A stretch of 32,051 bases of DNA, from NCBI GenBank assembly GCA_025363655.1, contig JANYDK010000030.1, positions 1 to 32,051 of the forward strand. Reading direction: 5' to 3'. The notes below the pieces were generated by a model that saw only the letters and a program-made list of their open reading frames with translations, ran no database searches and was not told where the DNA came from. Of the stretch, positions 9,026 to 16,110 are shown piece by piece. The translations under genes were made by a program, and so were the position numbers. Numbering within the stretch: position 1 is the stretch's first letter; each line of letters opens with the position of its first letter. The DNA is from Deltaproteobacteria bacterium. Lineage in GTDB: Bacteria; Myxococcota_A; Polyangia; Polyangiales; JADJMO01.

Positions 9026-9703
9026 TCAGCTGCCCCAGCCGTAGCCGATGCCCTTGACCGAGACGATGATGCGGGGCTCGGCGGGGTCGCGCTCGATCTT
9101 CTTGCGCAGGTTGGCGATGGTCATGTCGATGGTGCGGGTCTGTAGCGTCGGCGGCGCGTGCCAGACGTGCTCGAGGAGCTCGGCGCGGGAGACGGCGCGT
9201 GCCTTGTGTTGGTGGAGCCAGCGCAGGATGCCGACCTCCCGCGCCGTCAGGTCGAACTCGTCGGCGCCCCTTTTTCCGCGGCATCGCGCGAGATCGAGGA
9301 CGATGCCGTCGACCTCCAGCGCCGTCTCCGCTTCCCCGCTCGCCACCGCGCGCCGGCCGATCGCCTGCACGCGCGCGAGCAGCTCCCGCGCACCGAACGG
9401 CTTCACCACGTAGTCGTCGGCCCCCTCGAGGAGCCCACTCACCTTGTCGTCTTCGGACCCGCGCGCGGTCAGCATCAAGATCGGCAGCGACGGGCGCACC
9501 TTCTTCAATCGCTGACAGACCTGCAGGCCATCGAGCTTGGGCAGCATCAGATCGAGCACCACCAAATCGAAGGCCTCGGCGGTGCCGCGCTCGACCGCGC
9601 TCATCCCATCGCCGACGGCTTCGACCTCGTGTTTGGCGCCGCGGAGAAGATCGCGCACCCCTTCGCGGAGAAGCGGCTCATCTTCGACCAACAGGATTTT
9701 CAT
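9026..9703 (-). CDS. OmpR/PhoB-family response regulator
   Basis: 225 residues. Receiver domain with acidic residues VEDE at 7-9, phospho-acceptor D51 (VVLDLMLP), T79 (MLTARG) and K101 (VVKPFG). The C-terminal winged helix shows FDLTAREVGILRWL, SRAELLEHVW, the recognition helix region TRTIDMTIANLRKKIE and the wing VKGIGYGW. It is the first gene of a regulator-kinase operon. Its promoter appears to lie inside a perfect inverted repeat directly before the ATG, which suggests autoregulation (inference). Target genes are unknown; the thioredoxin-fold gene downstream is one candidate. Confidence 0.95.
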   Translation of the reverse strand: MKILLVEDEPLLREGVRDLLRGAKHEVEAVGDGMSAVERGTAEAFDLVVLDLMLPKLDGLQVCQRLKKVRPSLPILMLTARGSEDDKVSGLLEGADDYVVKPFGARELLARVQAIGRRAVASGEAETALEVDGIVLDLARCRGKRGADEFDLTAREVGILRWLHQHKARAVSRAELLEHVWHAPPTLQTRTIDMTIANLRKKIERDPAEPRIIVSVKGIGYGWGS

Positions 9704-9734
9704 GGCTCGATCGTAGTCTACCCACGATCGAGCC
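9704..9734 (-). promoter_or_regulatory. 11-bp inverted repeat bracketing the probable -10 of the response-regulator gene
   Basis: GGCTCGATCGT (9704-9714) and ACGATCGAGCC (9724-9734) are perfect inverted arms separated by 9 bp. On the minus strand the spacer holds TAGACT, a TAnnnT-type -10, 11 nt before the ATG. The arms start immediately upstream of the start codon. A dimeric regulator bound here would cover the promoter; alternatively, a transcript beginning upstream would form a hairpin over the start. Confidence 0.6.
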
Positions 9735-9804
9735 CATCGCCGTCAAGCGGACGTAAAAGCCGGGAGACCTCGTGAGCTCTCTCTCAGCTCACAGCTCACA
9801 GCTC

Positions 9805-11844
9805 TCAGCGGAAGCTGAGGTAGGTCTGATCTTTCAGGCCGCGTTCGTACTCGTTGAGCAGGCGAATGCCTTCGGTCGGCTTCAGCTTGTCCTGTTTGAT
9901 CGCGGCGTCGACCTGCGCCTTCATCTTCTGCGCGAGGTCGTGCGGCTCGTACTGCGTCATGCGCAGCACCTCGCCGATGGTGTTCCCCTCGATCGTCTCT
10001 TCGAGGTAGTAGCCACAGTCTTCGTCGTCATCGAGGAAGACGTGCACCTCGTTGACGCGGCCGAAGAGGTTGTGGATGTCGCCCATGATGTCTTGGTACG
10101 CACCGGTGAGGAAAACGCCCAGATAATAGGGCTTTCCGTCGGTGATCGCGTGCAGCGGGAGCGTGTCGCGCTGCTCTTCGTGGCGGTCGATGAACTTCGA
10201 GACCTTGCCGTCGGAGTCGCAGGTGATGTCGACGAGCGTGCCCTGCGCCGTCGGCCTCTCGTCGAGGCGGTGGATCGGCACCACCGGGAAGAGCGCGCCG
10301 AACGCCCAGTGATCGAGGAGCGACTGGAAGACCGAGAAGTTGCAGATGTGCTGCGCCGAGAAATGTTGCTCGAGGCCGAGGAGGTCTTCCGGGACGTCTT
10401 TTTGATCGAGGAACTTCACCGCGTTGCGGATTTTCTCGGCGCCCTGCCAGTACAAGGTCTCGACGTGTGCTTTGACGTCGAGCTCGAGGAGGCCGAGCTC
10501 GAACATCTTCTCGCTCTGATCCTTCGCCTGCTGCAGGTCGTGCCAGGATTCGAGGAGGTTGCGCTCGGACGTGTGCTCGATGATCTCGCGGATCGAGGTG
10601 GTGAGCTTGTGCTCCTTGACCTCGAACGTGGGCTCGGAGACAGGACGCTCGATGGCGCCGAAGGCTTCGACGACCAGCACCGTGTGGTGGGCGACGATCG
10701 CGCGGCCCGACTCGGAGACGATGATCGGGTGCGGCACCTTCTCTTCGTCGCAGACGTCGGCGAGGTTCCACACCACGTCGCGCGCGTACTCCTCGACGGA
10801 GTAGTTCATCGAGCTGTGGCTGGTCGAGCGTGAGCCGTCGTAGTCGATGGCGAGACCGCCGCCGACGTCGACGTACTCGATGGGGTGACCGCGACGACGG
10901 AGCTTCGCGTAGTAGCGCGCCGCCTCGCGCACCGCGCGCTTGATGATGAGGATGTCGGGGACCTGCGAGCCGATGTGGAAGTGGAGGAGTCGGAAGGCGT
11001 TCTTCATCCCCGCTTGATCGAGGAGCGACGCTGCTTCCAGGATCTCCGAAGTGGAGAGCCCGAACTTCGAGTGATCGCCGCCCGATTCGGCCCATTTTCC
11101 AGCGCCGCGCGTCACCAGACGGACGCGCATGCCGATCTCCGGCTCGACGCCCATCTCCTTCGAGATGCGGACGATGGCGCGCACTTCACTGAGCTTCTCG
11201 GCGATGAGGATGACCTTCTTGCCGAGCTTGCGGCCGAGGAGCGCGGTGCGAATGTACGCGTCGTCCTTGTAGCCGTTGCAGATGATGAGCGACTCGGGAT
11301 CGCTGTGCACCGCGAGGCCGGCGAAGACCTCGGGCTTGCTTCCGACCTCGATGCCGTAGTGGAAGGGACGACCCGCTTCGAGGATCTCTTCGACGACCTC
11401 GCGCAGTTGGTTCACCTTGATGGGAAAGACGCCGCGATAGGTCGCGCGGTATTTGCTCTCGGCGATGGCGCGGTTGAACGCCTCGTTGAGCACGCGGACG
11501 CGGTGATGGAGCATGTCTTGGAAGCGGATGATGAGGGGCGCCTTGAGGCCTTCCTCTTTCAGCGCGGCTTCCACTACCTCGGGGATGGAGACCTTCTTCC
11601 CCTTCGCGCCGAGCGGGGCGACGACCATCTTGCCGTCTTCCGAGACGTCGAAGTGACCGGCTCCCCACCGGTCGATCATGTAGAGCTCTTTCGCGTCTTC
11701 GATCGTCCAGGGATCGGGCGCAGCTCCACCTTCGGGGGTGACGTGGCTCTCGGGGGCCTTCTCGTCACCCGTCTCGTTCGCGGCGTCGTGGCTGGCGCCG
11801 GTGTGCTCACTGTTCAATGTCGGGCTCTCCTCGGCGGAAATCAT
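9805..11844 (-). CDS. speA: Biosynthetic arginine decarboxylase
   Basis: 679 residues from ATG 11844; a GTG directly before it adds one codon. It converts arginine to agmatine and CO2, the first step of the agmatine route to putrescine, using pyridoxal phosphate. Landmarks of this fold III family are the PLP-lysine segment GVFPIKVNQ, the Gly-rich phosphate loop DVGGGLAIDYDGS, HFHIGSQ, ESGRAIVAHH and the active-site Cys in DITCDSDGK. The length matches the about 630-660 residues of SpeA, plus an acidic N-terminal extension of about 45 residues before the family start at PWTIEDAKELY. No partner speB is in the window. A plausible ribosome site, AGGGTG, lies just before the ATG. Confidence 0.96.
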   Translation of the reverse strand: MISAEESPTLNSEHTGASHDAANETGDEKAPESHVTPEGGAAPDPWTIEDAKELYMIDRWGAGHFDVSEDGKMVVAPLGAKGKKVSIPEVVEAALKEEGLKAPLIIRFQDMLHHRVRVLNEAFNRAIAESKYRATYRGVFPIKVNQLREVVEEILEAGRPFHYGIEVGSKPEVFAGLAVHSDPESLIICNGYKDDAYIRTALLGRKLGKKVILIAEKLSEVRAIVRISKEMGVEPEIGMRVRLVTRGAGKWAESGGDHSKFGLSTSEILEAASLLDQAGMKNAFRLLHFHIGSQVPDILIIKRAVREAARYYAKLRRRGHPIEYVDVGGGLAIDYDGSRSTSHSSMNYSVEEYARDVVWNLADVCDEEKVPHPIIVSESGRAIVAHHTVLVVEAFGAIERPVSEPTFEVKEHKLTTSIREIIEHTSERNLLESWHDLQQAKDQSEKMFELGLLELDVKAHVETLYWQGAEKIRNAVKFLDQKDVPEDLLGLEQHFSAQHICNFSVFQSLLDHWAFGALFPVVPIHRLDERPTAQGTLVDITCDSDGKVSKFIDRHEEQRDTLPLHAITDGKPYYLGVFLTGAYQDIMGDIHNLFGRVNEVHVFLDDDEDCGYYLEETIEGNTIGEVLRMTQYEPHDLAQKMKAQVDAAIKQDKLKPTEGIRLLNEYERGLKDQTYLSFR

Positions 11845-11990
11845 CACCCTGTCTTCGCGGCGGAGACAAGCAGGCGGGCAGAATTCTTCGTCGCCAGTTC
11901 GTCACCTGCCGCCGGCGCGCACGAACGGCCCATTCTTGCCAATCCTGACATCGCGCGCGACGCGACGATGAATCGGCTGAAAAACAAGCC

Positions 11991-12701
11991 TCAGGGCAGC
12001 TTGCGGAAGGCTTCGGCGTCGACCTTCATGTCCGCCCGCCAGCCGGCGCAGCTCCAACCGGGGAAGAGCTCGCGGACGCGCGTGTCGAAACTGGTGACCG
12101 CCTCGCTCAAGTCTTGTCCGGTGTACGTCATCTCGAGGCGCGCGATCGTCGCGTGCGCTTTCGCCGAGTAGACCGAGAAGACGACGATGAACGCGTTGCC
12201 GTCGGTGACGTCGTCGAGCGCATAGGTGCCGCCGGTGGAGCCGGTCTTCGGACCCATGCCATGCATTCCGCCGCCCGACGCGTGGGTGTGCATGACCTGC
12301 GGTTGCTCTTTTTGGCCGACCACCTTCGGCGGCTGTCCCGCGACCTCGACGACGGCGATCGCGTCCGACTCGGCGCCTACCGCGAGGAGCTCGAGGAGCT
12401 CGTCGCTGATGCCATTCTCGCGAGTGTACTTGTCGATGACCTTGGCGGCGTCGGCGTGCTGCTGGGTGAACGACGTGGTGTAGACGGGCGCGCACTTGCC
12501 GAGCGACGCGAGCAGCTTCTCGCCCCAATCGGTCCAGCCCTCGGGCTTGAGCGCGCCGTCACGGAGCACGCCGACGTAGGAGACGGCCCGCGGACCGTCA
12601 TGCGCGCCCGCGGCGAACGCGGAGCGGAACTGCGCAGCGTTCGAGCACGAGGCGAGCGCGCAGAGGGGAACGAGCGGAACGAGCATCCACGCACGGTGCA
12701 T
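11991..12701 (-). CDS. Putative lipoprotein of unknown function
   Basis: 236 residues. A short signal peptide ends in a good lipobox (LCALASC), so the mature protein probably starts at Cys19 and is anchored to a membrane. I do not recognise the family. Visible features are a loop rich in Met, His and Gly (MHTHASGGGMHGMGPK, about 12245-12295) that could bind metal or be flexible, and paired Cys residues (GKCAPVY and GWSCAGW) that could form a disulfide. A TAnnnT hexamer lies 6 nt before the ATG. It is transcribed in the same direction as speA but 146 bp upstream. Confidence 0.7.
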   Translation of the reverse strand: MHRAWMLVPLVPLCALASCSNAAQFRSAFAAGAHDGPRAVSYVGVLRDGALKPEGWTDWGEKLLASLGKCAPVYTTSFTQQHADAAKVIDKYTRENGISDELLELLAVGAESDAIAVVEVAGQPPKVVGQKEQPQVMHTHASGGGMHGMGPKTGSTGGTYALDDVTDGNAFIVVFSVYSAKAHATIARLEMTYTGQDLSEAVTSFDTRVRELFPGWSCAGWRADMKVDAEAFRKLP

Positions 12702-12707
12702 CGACGG

Positions 12708-12713
12708 ACGCTA
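12708..12713 (-). promoter_or_regulatory. TAGCGT -10-like hexamer, 6 nt before ATG
   Basis: On the minus strand TAGCGT is followed by CCGTCG and the ATG of the lipoprotein gene. The spacing puts the transcription start at or next to the ATG, as in leaderless mRNAs. No Shine-Dalgarno sequence is present. Confidence 0.45.
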
Positions 12714-12754
12714 TGTGCGTGCCGCCGCGAGGACAAGCCGTTGCCGGTCTCTCG

Positions 12755-12821
12755 TTTCGCCAAAGATTGCTTCGCAACTTTGGCCGCTTCGGTCAATCTC
12801 GCTCCGCTCGGTTGCCGAAGC
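12755..12821 (-). repeat. 67-bp two-hairpin intergenic repeat, copy 1
   Basis: The reverse complement of this segment matches 31927-31993 over 67 bp with one mismatch. The element holds two hairpins. One has arms GCTTCGG/CCGAAGC about 22 nt apart. The other has arms GCCAAAG/CTTTGGC extended by TTGC/GCAA around a 3-nt loop. The single difference between copies lies in that loop. This copy begins one base after the stop of the SET-domain gene and fills the gap to the lipoprotein gene. Confidence 0.9.
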
Positions 12822-13223
12822 TCATTTCACCTCGAACCACACCGGCCGTCGGTCGCCGATGCCGCCGTTGTAGCTGACGGTGATCTCTTCGCCGGCGGCG
12901 ATGTCACGCAGGGCGACGAAGGCGATGGTGCGGAGGGCGACCTTCTTCACGTACATCGCGTTCGGATCGTGCGCGTGGTTGTAGAGGCTGCCGTAGCCGA
13001 GGGCGATCGCCGAGGCGTCGCCGGTGCCTCCCCAGACGAAGTGGTAGGACTGGAGCACGGTCGCGCAGACGTGGGCGAGCTCCTCCGTCGGAATGACCAC
13101 CACCGGAACTTCCTCGATCAAGGTGCCGCCAGCGATCGGCTCGGTGGCGAAGACGCCTCGTCCGCGTCCCTCGGACTCACGCACTTCGATCGACTGCGGG
13201 GGGCGTAGCGCCTCCGGCTCCAT
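12822..13223 (-). CDS. SET-domain protein, putative lysine methyltransferase
   Basis: 133 residues, essentially a bare SET domain. Motifs in order are GRGRGVFATEPI (SAM-binding N-terminal strand), YGSLYNHAHDPNA (the NHxxxPN motif that forms the pseudoknot and contacts SAM) and AGEEITVSYN (the GEExxxxY motif with the catalytic Tyr). It lacks the Cys-rich post-SET region. The family transfers methyl groups from SAM to protein lysines; the bacterial substrate is unknown. It is divergent from the Gre-like gene with only 24 bp between start codons. Its -10 candidate TATACT lies 9 nt before the ATG. Confidence 0.88.
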   Translation of the reverse strand: MEPEALRPPQSIEVRESEGRGRGVFATEPIAGGTLIEEVPVVVIPTEELAHVCATVLQSYHFVWGGTGDASAIALGYGSLYNHAHDPNAMYVKKVALRTIAFVALRDIAAGEEITVSYNGGIGDRRPVWFEVK

Positions 13224-13232
13224 GGGAACGCG

Positions 13233-13240
13233 AGTATAAC
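13233..13240. promoter_or_regulatory. Overlapping divergent -10 hexamers
   Basis: The 24-bp gap between the divergent SET and Gre-like genes contains AGTATAAC. On the minus strand it reads TATACT (13233-13238), 9 nt before the SET ATG. On the plus strand it reads TATAAC (13235-13240), 7 nt before ATG 13248. The two promoters would share bases and compete for polymerase. Confidence 0.5.
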
Positions 13241-13247
13241 GCCGGAC

Positions 13248-13736
13248 ATGTCACGAATCGACAAGCGCGCCCTCGTCGAGGCCTATCGACGTGACATCCT
13301 CGCGGAGGTCGACACCCTCACGCGCGCCGCTCAAATCGCGCACGAAGAGGCCACCCACGAGGAGGCCAAGCCGGAGAACGACAAGGATACGCGCAGCGTC
13401 GAGGCCGCGTACCTCGCTGGCGCCCAAGCCGAGCGTGTCCGTGATCTCGAGCGTGTCGCCAGCGCGCTCGCGGTCTTGCCGCTCCGTCCCTTCGCGGAGG
13501 CCGATCCGGTCGCACTCTCCGCGATCGTCGAGGTGGCGCATCGAGGAAAGCGCGGGTGGTACTTCGTCGCCCCGGAAGGGGGCGGTCTCCGTGCACGCGT
13601 CGGCGAGCTCGAGGTGCAAATCGTCACTCCCCAATCGCCGCTCGGCGAGGCCTTGGTGCACGCGGTGGTCGGTGAGGAGATCGAGGTCATCACCCCGGCG
13701 GCGACGCGGCTCTACGAGGTGCTCTCGATCGAGTAA
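13248..13736 (+). CDS. GreA/GreB C-terminal-domain-like protein
   Basis: 162 residues. The C-terminal half (about residues 85-162) matches the FKBP-like domain of transcript cleavage factors GreA/GreB: AIVEVAHRGKRGWYFVAPEGGG, then VQIVTPQSPLGEALVHAVVGEEIEV and a closing RLYEVLSIE. The N-terminus is a charged helix of about 75 residues, possibly coiled-coil, but without the acidic-tip hairpin sequence of true Gre factors. It could bind RNA polymerase at the secondary channel as Rnk/Gfh-type relatives do (inference). The ATG is preceded by TATAAC and 7 nt and lacks a ribosome site. The start codon overlaps TGTCACG (13249-13255). Confidence 0.75.
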   Translation: MSRIDKRALVEAYRRDILAEVDTLTRAAQIAHEEATHEEAKPENDKDTRSVEAAYLAGAQAERVRDLERVASALAVLPLRPFAEADPVALSAIVEVAHRGKRGWYFVAPEGGGLRARVGELEVQIVTPQSPLGEALVHAVVGEEIEVITPAATRLYEVLSIE

Positions 13737-13745
13737 TCGAGTGAG

Positions 13746-15059
13746 TCACTTGGCGCGACGTCGCGCACGTTCTGCCGGCTCTTCGGCTTCCAAATCCTCG
13801 ATTTCCGTCTCGCTCGTGCCTTCCACGCGCACGCGTGGCTCGTCGGCCTGCACGACGCGAATCTTCGGCTCGTCGGCCTCTTCATGAACGCGGCCGGCGA
13901 CGACCTCGCGGGCGCGACCGACTGCGGCCACCGCGCGATCGCCGGCGCCGCCGACGCGGCTGGCGGCACGAAGCAGCCCGCGGCCGAAGAAGAGCGAGAG
14001 GATGGTGAGCACCATCGGCACCGCCACCCGTAGCGTCAGCGTGAGGACGAGTTGCACGGCGAAGAGCACCAGCGGCACGAGCACGCGGATGAAGAAGGGA
14101 GCGCGACCATGGCGCGGACGGCGTGACCATTGCTCCTGGCGATGACGGCGGCGCGCAACACGCTCCTCCGCCTCGCGGGCCCGTTCGGCGCTCCGATCAC
14201 GTTTGTCACGTTTGTCACGTTGGCCGCGCGTGTCATGTTTCGTGTCATGTTTGGAGCTGGTCGGGGCGCCGAGACGTGACAAGAGCGGTTCGAGCCGGGC
14301 TGGGCGTCGATCGGGATCGGGGTCGAGCATCGCGCTGAGGACCGAGATCATTTCGCGGCTGCCGCGACGTCCGAGGGCAGCCGCGACGTCGATGCCGAGG
14401 CCCTTGTGCGGCAGGTTCTCCGGCTCTTCGCCGGTCAGCATGTGGAGGGCGGTGGCGCCGAGCGCGTAGACGTCGGTGGCCGGGAGCGCGCGGCCCTGGA
14501 ACTGCTCGGGCGCCATGTAGCCGAAGGTGCCGACGATGGTGCTGCCACCTTCGGGCCGGAGCTTGTCACGTACGGCGCCGAAATCGACGAAGCAGAATCG
14601 ACCATCAGGGCGGCGGATGATGTTTCCCGGCTTGAGATCGCGGTGGATGATCGGTGGGGCTTTGCCGTGAAGATGATCGAGGATGCTCGCCGCGTCACGA
14701 AGGAGCGCGACGACGTCGGCCTCGGCGAGCGCACCGCGCTTCACCAGCGCGCGCACGTTTTCGCCTTCGATTTTCTCCATCACCAGATAGAGCACCGAGC
14801 CCTCTTCGAAGTGCTCGAGGTAGCGCGGGAGGAGGGGATGCGAGAGCGAGGAGAGCACCTTCGCTTCGCGCTCGGCGAGCTCGACGTCTTTCCAAGCCCT
14901 GGCGCCGCGGACGTCGAATCGCTTGATGGCGACGAGGCGCCCCTCGCGTTGGTCGACCGCTTCGAAGGTGGTGCCCTGCGCGCCTTCACCGAGCGTGCCT
15001 GCGAGCGCGTAGCGGCCGTCACGAAGGGTGACGCGGGCGGCCGGCGTGGGCGGAGACAT
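13746..15059 (-). CDS. Membrane-anchored Ser/Thr protein kinase (Hanks type)
   Basis: 437 residues from ATG 15059; an open frame continues upstream but runs into the divergent gene, so I rejected it. The kinase domain spans residues 17-260: P-loop GEGAQGTTFEA, Lys46 (VAIKRF), catalytic HRDLKPGN with D141, DFG at 159-161 and GYMAPEQ. A basic linker (about 268-320) contains KHDTKHDTRGQRDKRDKRDR, whose DNA is a run of the TGTCAYG word. Two membrane segments follow (about 322-358), then an acidic tail of about 80 residues. The topology implies a cytosolic kinase with a short extracytoplasmic loop and a cytosolic tail. It converges on the Gre-like gene with 9 bp between stops. Substrates are unknown. 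Confidence 0.92.
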   Translation of the reverse strand: MSPPTPAARVTLRDGRYALAGTLGEGAQGTTFEAVDQREGRLVAIKRFDVRGARAWKDVELAEREAKVLSSLSHPLLPRYLEHFEEGSVLYLVMEKIEGENVRALVKRGALAEADVVALLRDAASILDHLHGKAPPIIHRDLKPGNIIRRPDGRFCFVDFGAVRDKLRPEGGSTIVGTFGYMAPEQFQGRALPATDVYALGATALHMLTGEEPENLPHKGLGIDVAAALGRRGSREMISVLSAMLDPDPDRRPARLEPLLSRLGAPTSSKHDTKHDTRGQRDKRDKRDRSAERAREAEERVARRRHRQEQWSRRPRHGRAPFFIRVLVPLVLFAVQLVLTLTLRVAVPMVLTILSLFFGRGLLRAASRVGGAGDRAVAAVGRAREVVAGRVHEEADEPKIRVVQADEPRVRVEGTSETEIEDLEAEEPAERARRRAK

Positions 15060-15149
15060 CGAGCCGGGCAATGTGATGTCGCGAGCGCGCGTCGTCCAGC
15101 CTTCGGCACCCGAGCCGAGCGGCCCGTGCTTTGCTGAGGGCACGTGTCG

Positions 15150-15641
15150 ATGGCCATACACGCCCGAGAACCCCTTCATGTCCGGCGATTCGCGCGCGTA
15201 GCCGCTTTCACCGCGGTAGCGACGTTCGCACTCGGCGCCTTCGCACCTGCGCCGGCGAGCGCCTGCGGTCATGGCGGTGGAGGCTACGGGCTCGAGGGGC
15301 TCGCCTACGTCGTCGGCGTCGCCGCGATCACCGTCGTCACCGTCGACGTCGGCTTCGTCGCCCACGACGTCTACGAAGCGACCCAACACAACCGCGTCGG
15401 CAAGACCTTCGCGATCGTCGAGACGATCATCGCCATCCCGCAGCTCCTCATCTTTTACTCGCTGTCACGCGAGAGGTCGTTGGAGACGCCGGCGGTGCTC
15501 TTCGGCCTCGTCCCCACCGGCATGTTCATCCACGGCCTCGCCACCCTCGCCACGCCGGAACATGACACCACCGGCTCCAGCAGCTCCCCCCTCGTCATGA
15601 CCCACGAAGGCGCCGCCCTCACCGCCGTCGGCCACTTCTAG
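15150..15641 (+). CDS. Small exported or membrane protein of unknown function
   Basis: 163 residues from ATG 15150, preceded by TGAGGG at a good distance; GTG 15144 is possible. The N-terminus has an Arg-containing region, a hydrophobic core (AVATFALGAFAPAPASA) and a cleavage-like ASAC, followed by a Gly/His patch (GHGGGGYG). Two or three further hydrophobic segments (AYVVGVAAITVVTVDVGF, IVETIIAIPQLLIFY, LFGLVPTGMFIHGLATL) suggest a membrane protein. I recognise no family. It is divergent from the kinase gene with a 90-bp gap. AACATGACA occurs in its coding sequence at 15559 (residues EHD). Confidence 0.65.
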   Translation: MAIHAREPLHVRRFARVAAFTAVATFALGAFAPAPASACGHGGGGYGLEGLAYVVGVAAITVVTVDVGFVAHDVYEATQHNRVGKTFAIVETIIAIPQLLIFYSLSRERSLETPAVLFGLVPTGMFIHGLATLATPEHDTTGSSSSPLVMTHEGAALTAVGHF

Positions 15642-15676
15642 AATCTCCGTTGCTCCGTTGCTCCTCACGCTCTGGC

Positions 15677-16093
15677 TCACCCCGCAATCGTCACCAAATT
15701 GCGCATGCAGTACTCGATGATCGAGCTCCTACGCACGATCCCCACGAACACCCCTCGATCGTCCACCACCGGCACGAAGTTCTGATCGACGGTCAGGCGA
15801 ATCACGTCCTCGATCTCGGCGCCGATCGGCATCGCCCGGTTGTTCGTCCGCCGCTCGACGTCGGAGACGCGCGTCTCCTCCGCCGCCTCGATCCACCGCT
15901 CGCGCATCGAGCGCTTGATCGCCCAGAGGATGTCGCCCTCGGTCAGCGTCCCGACGTATCGACCTTCGTCGTCGAGAATCGGCACCGCGGCGAAGCGATA
16001 GATCTCCATCTTCTCCATCGCCTGTCGCAACGTCGAGTGCGAGGTGATGTGGATGACGTCGGCCTTGGGGGTGAGGAAGAATGCGAGGTTCAC
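15677..16093 (-). CDS. Two-CBS-domain protein
   Basis: 138 residues made of a Bateman pair. The first CBS unit runs from about residue 8 to 62 (ITSHSTLRQAMEKMEIYRFAAVPILDDEGRYVGTLTEGDI) and the second from about 80 to 135 (DVIRLTVDQNFVPVVDDRGVFVGIVRRSSII). Such stand-alone CBS proteins usually bind adenine nucleotides and regulate a partner. The start is GTG at 16091-16093 with GAGAAGAGA just upstream; this is one of the few genes here with a clear ribosome site. It lies 17 bp downstream of the membrane-protein gene and probably shares its transcript. Confidence 0.9.
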   Translation of the reverse strand: MNLAFFLTPKADVIHITSHSTLRQAMEKMEIYRFAAVPILDDEGRYVGTLTEGDILWAIKRSMRERWIEAAEETRVSDVERRTNNRAMPIGAEIEDVIRLTVDQNFVPVVDDRGVFVGIVRRSSIIEYCMRNLVTIAG

Positions 16094-16110
16094 GTTCTCT
16101 TCTCAGGCTC

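Noticed and set aside
9775-9808. Short CAGCTCACAGCTCACAGCTCTCAG repetition near the end of speA
   Set aside because: Only about 30 bp of simple AGCTCAC repetition; no second site and no structure beyond it.
9772-10833. Plus-strand frame opposite speA
   Set aside because: Val/Asp/Glu-rich shadow; speA on the minus strand matches its family throughout.
12377-12796. Minus-strand frame beginning in the repeat (starts MTEAAKVAK)
   Set aside because: It is a product of the structured repeat read through into an overlapping frame of the lipoprotein gene.
15060-15389. N-terminal extension of the first Ser/Thr kinase to 15389
   Set aside because: It would overlap the divergent gene that has its own ribosome site, and the extra residues are low-complexity; the domain starts at 15059.
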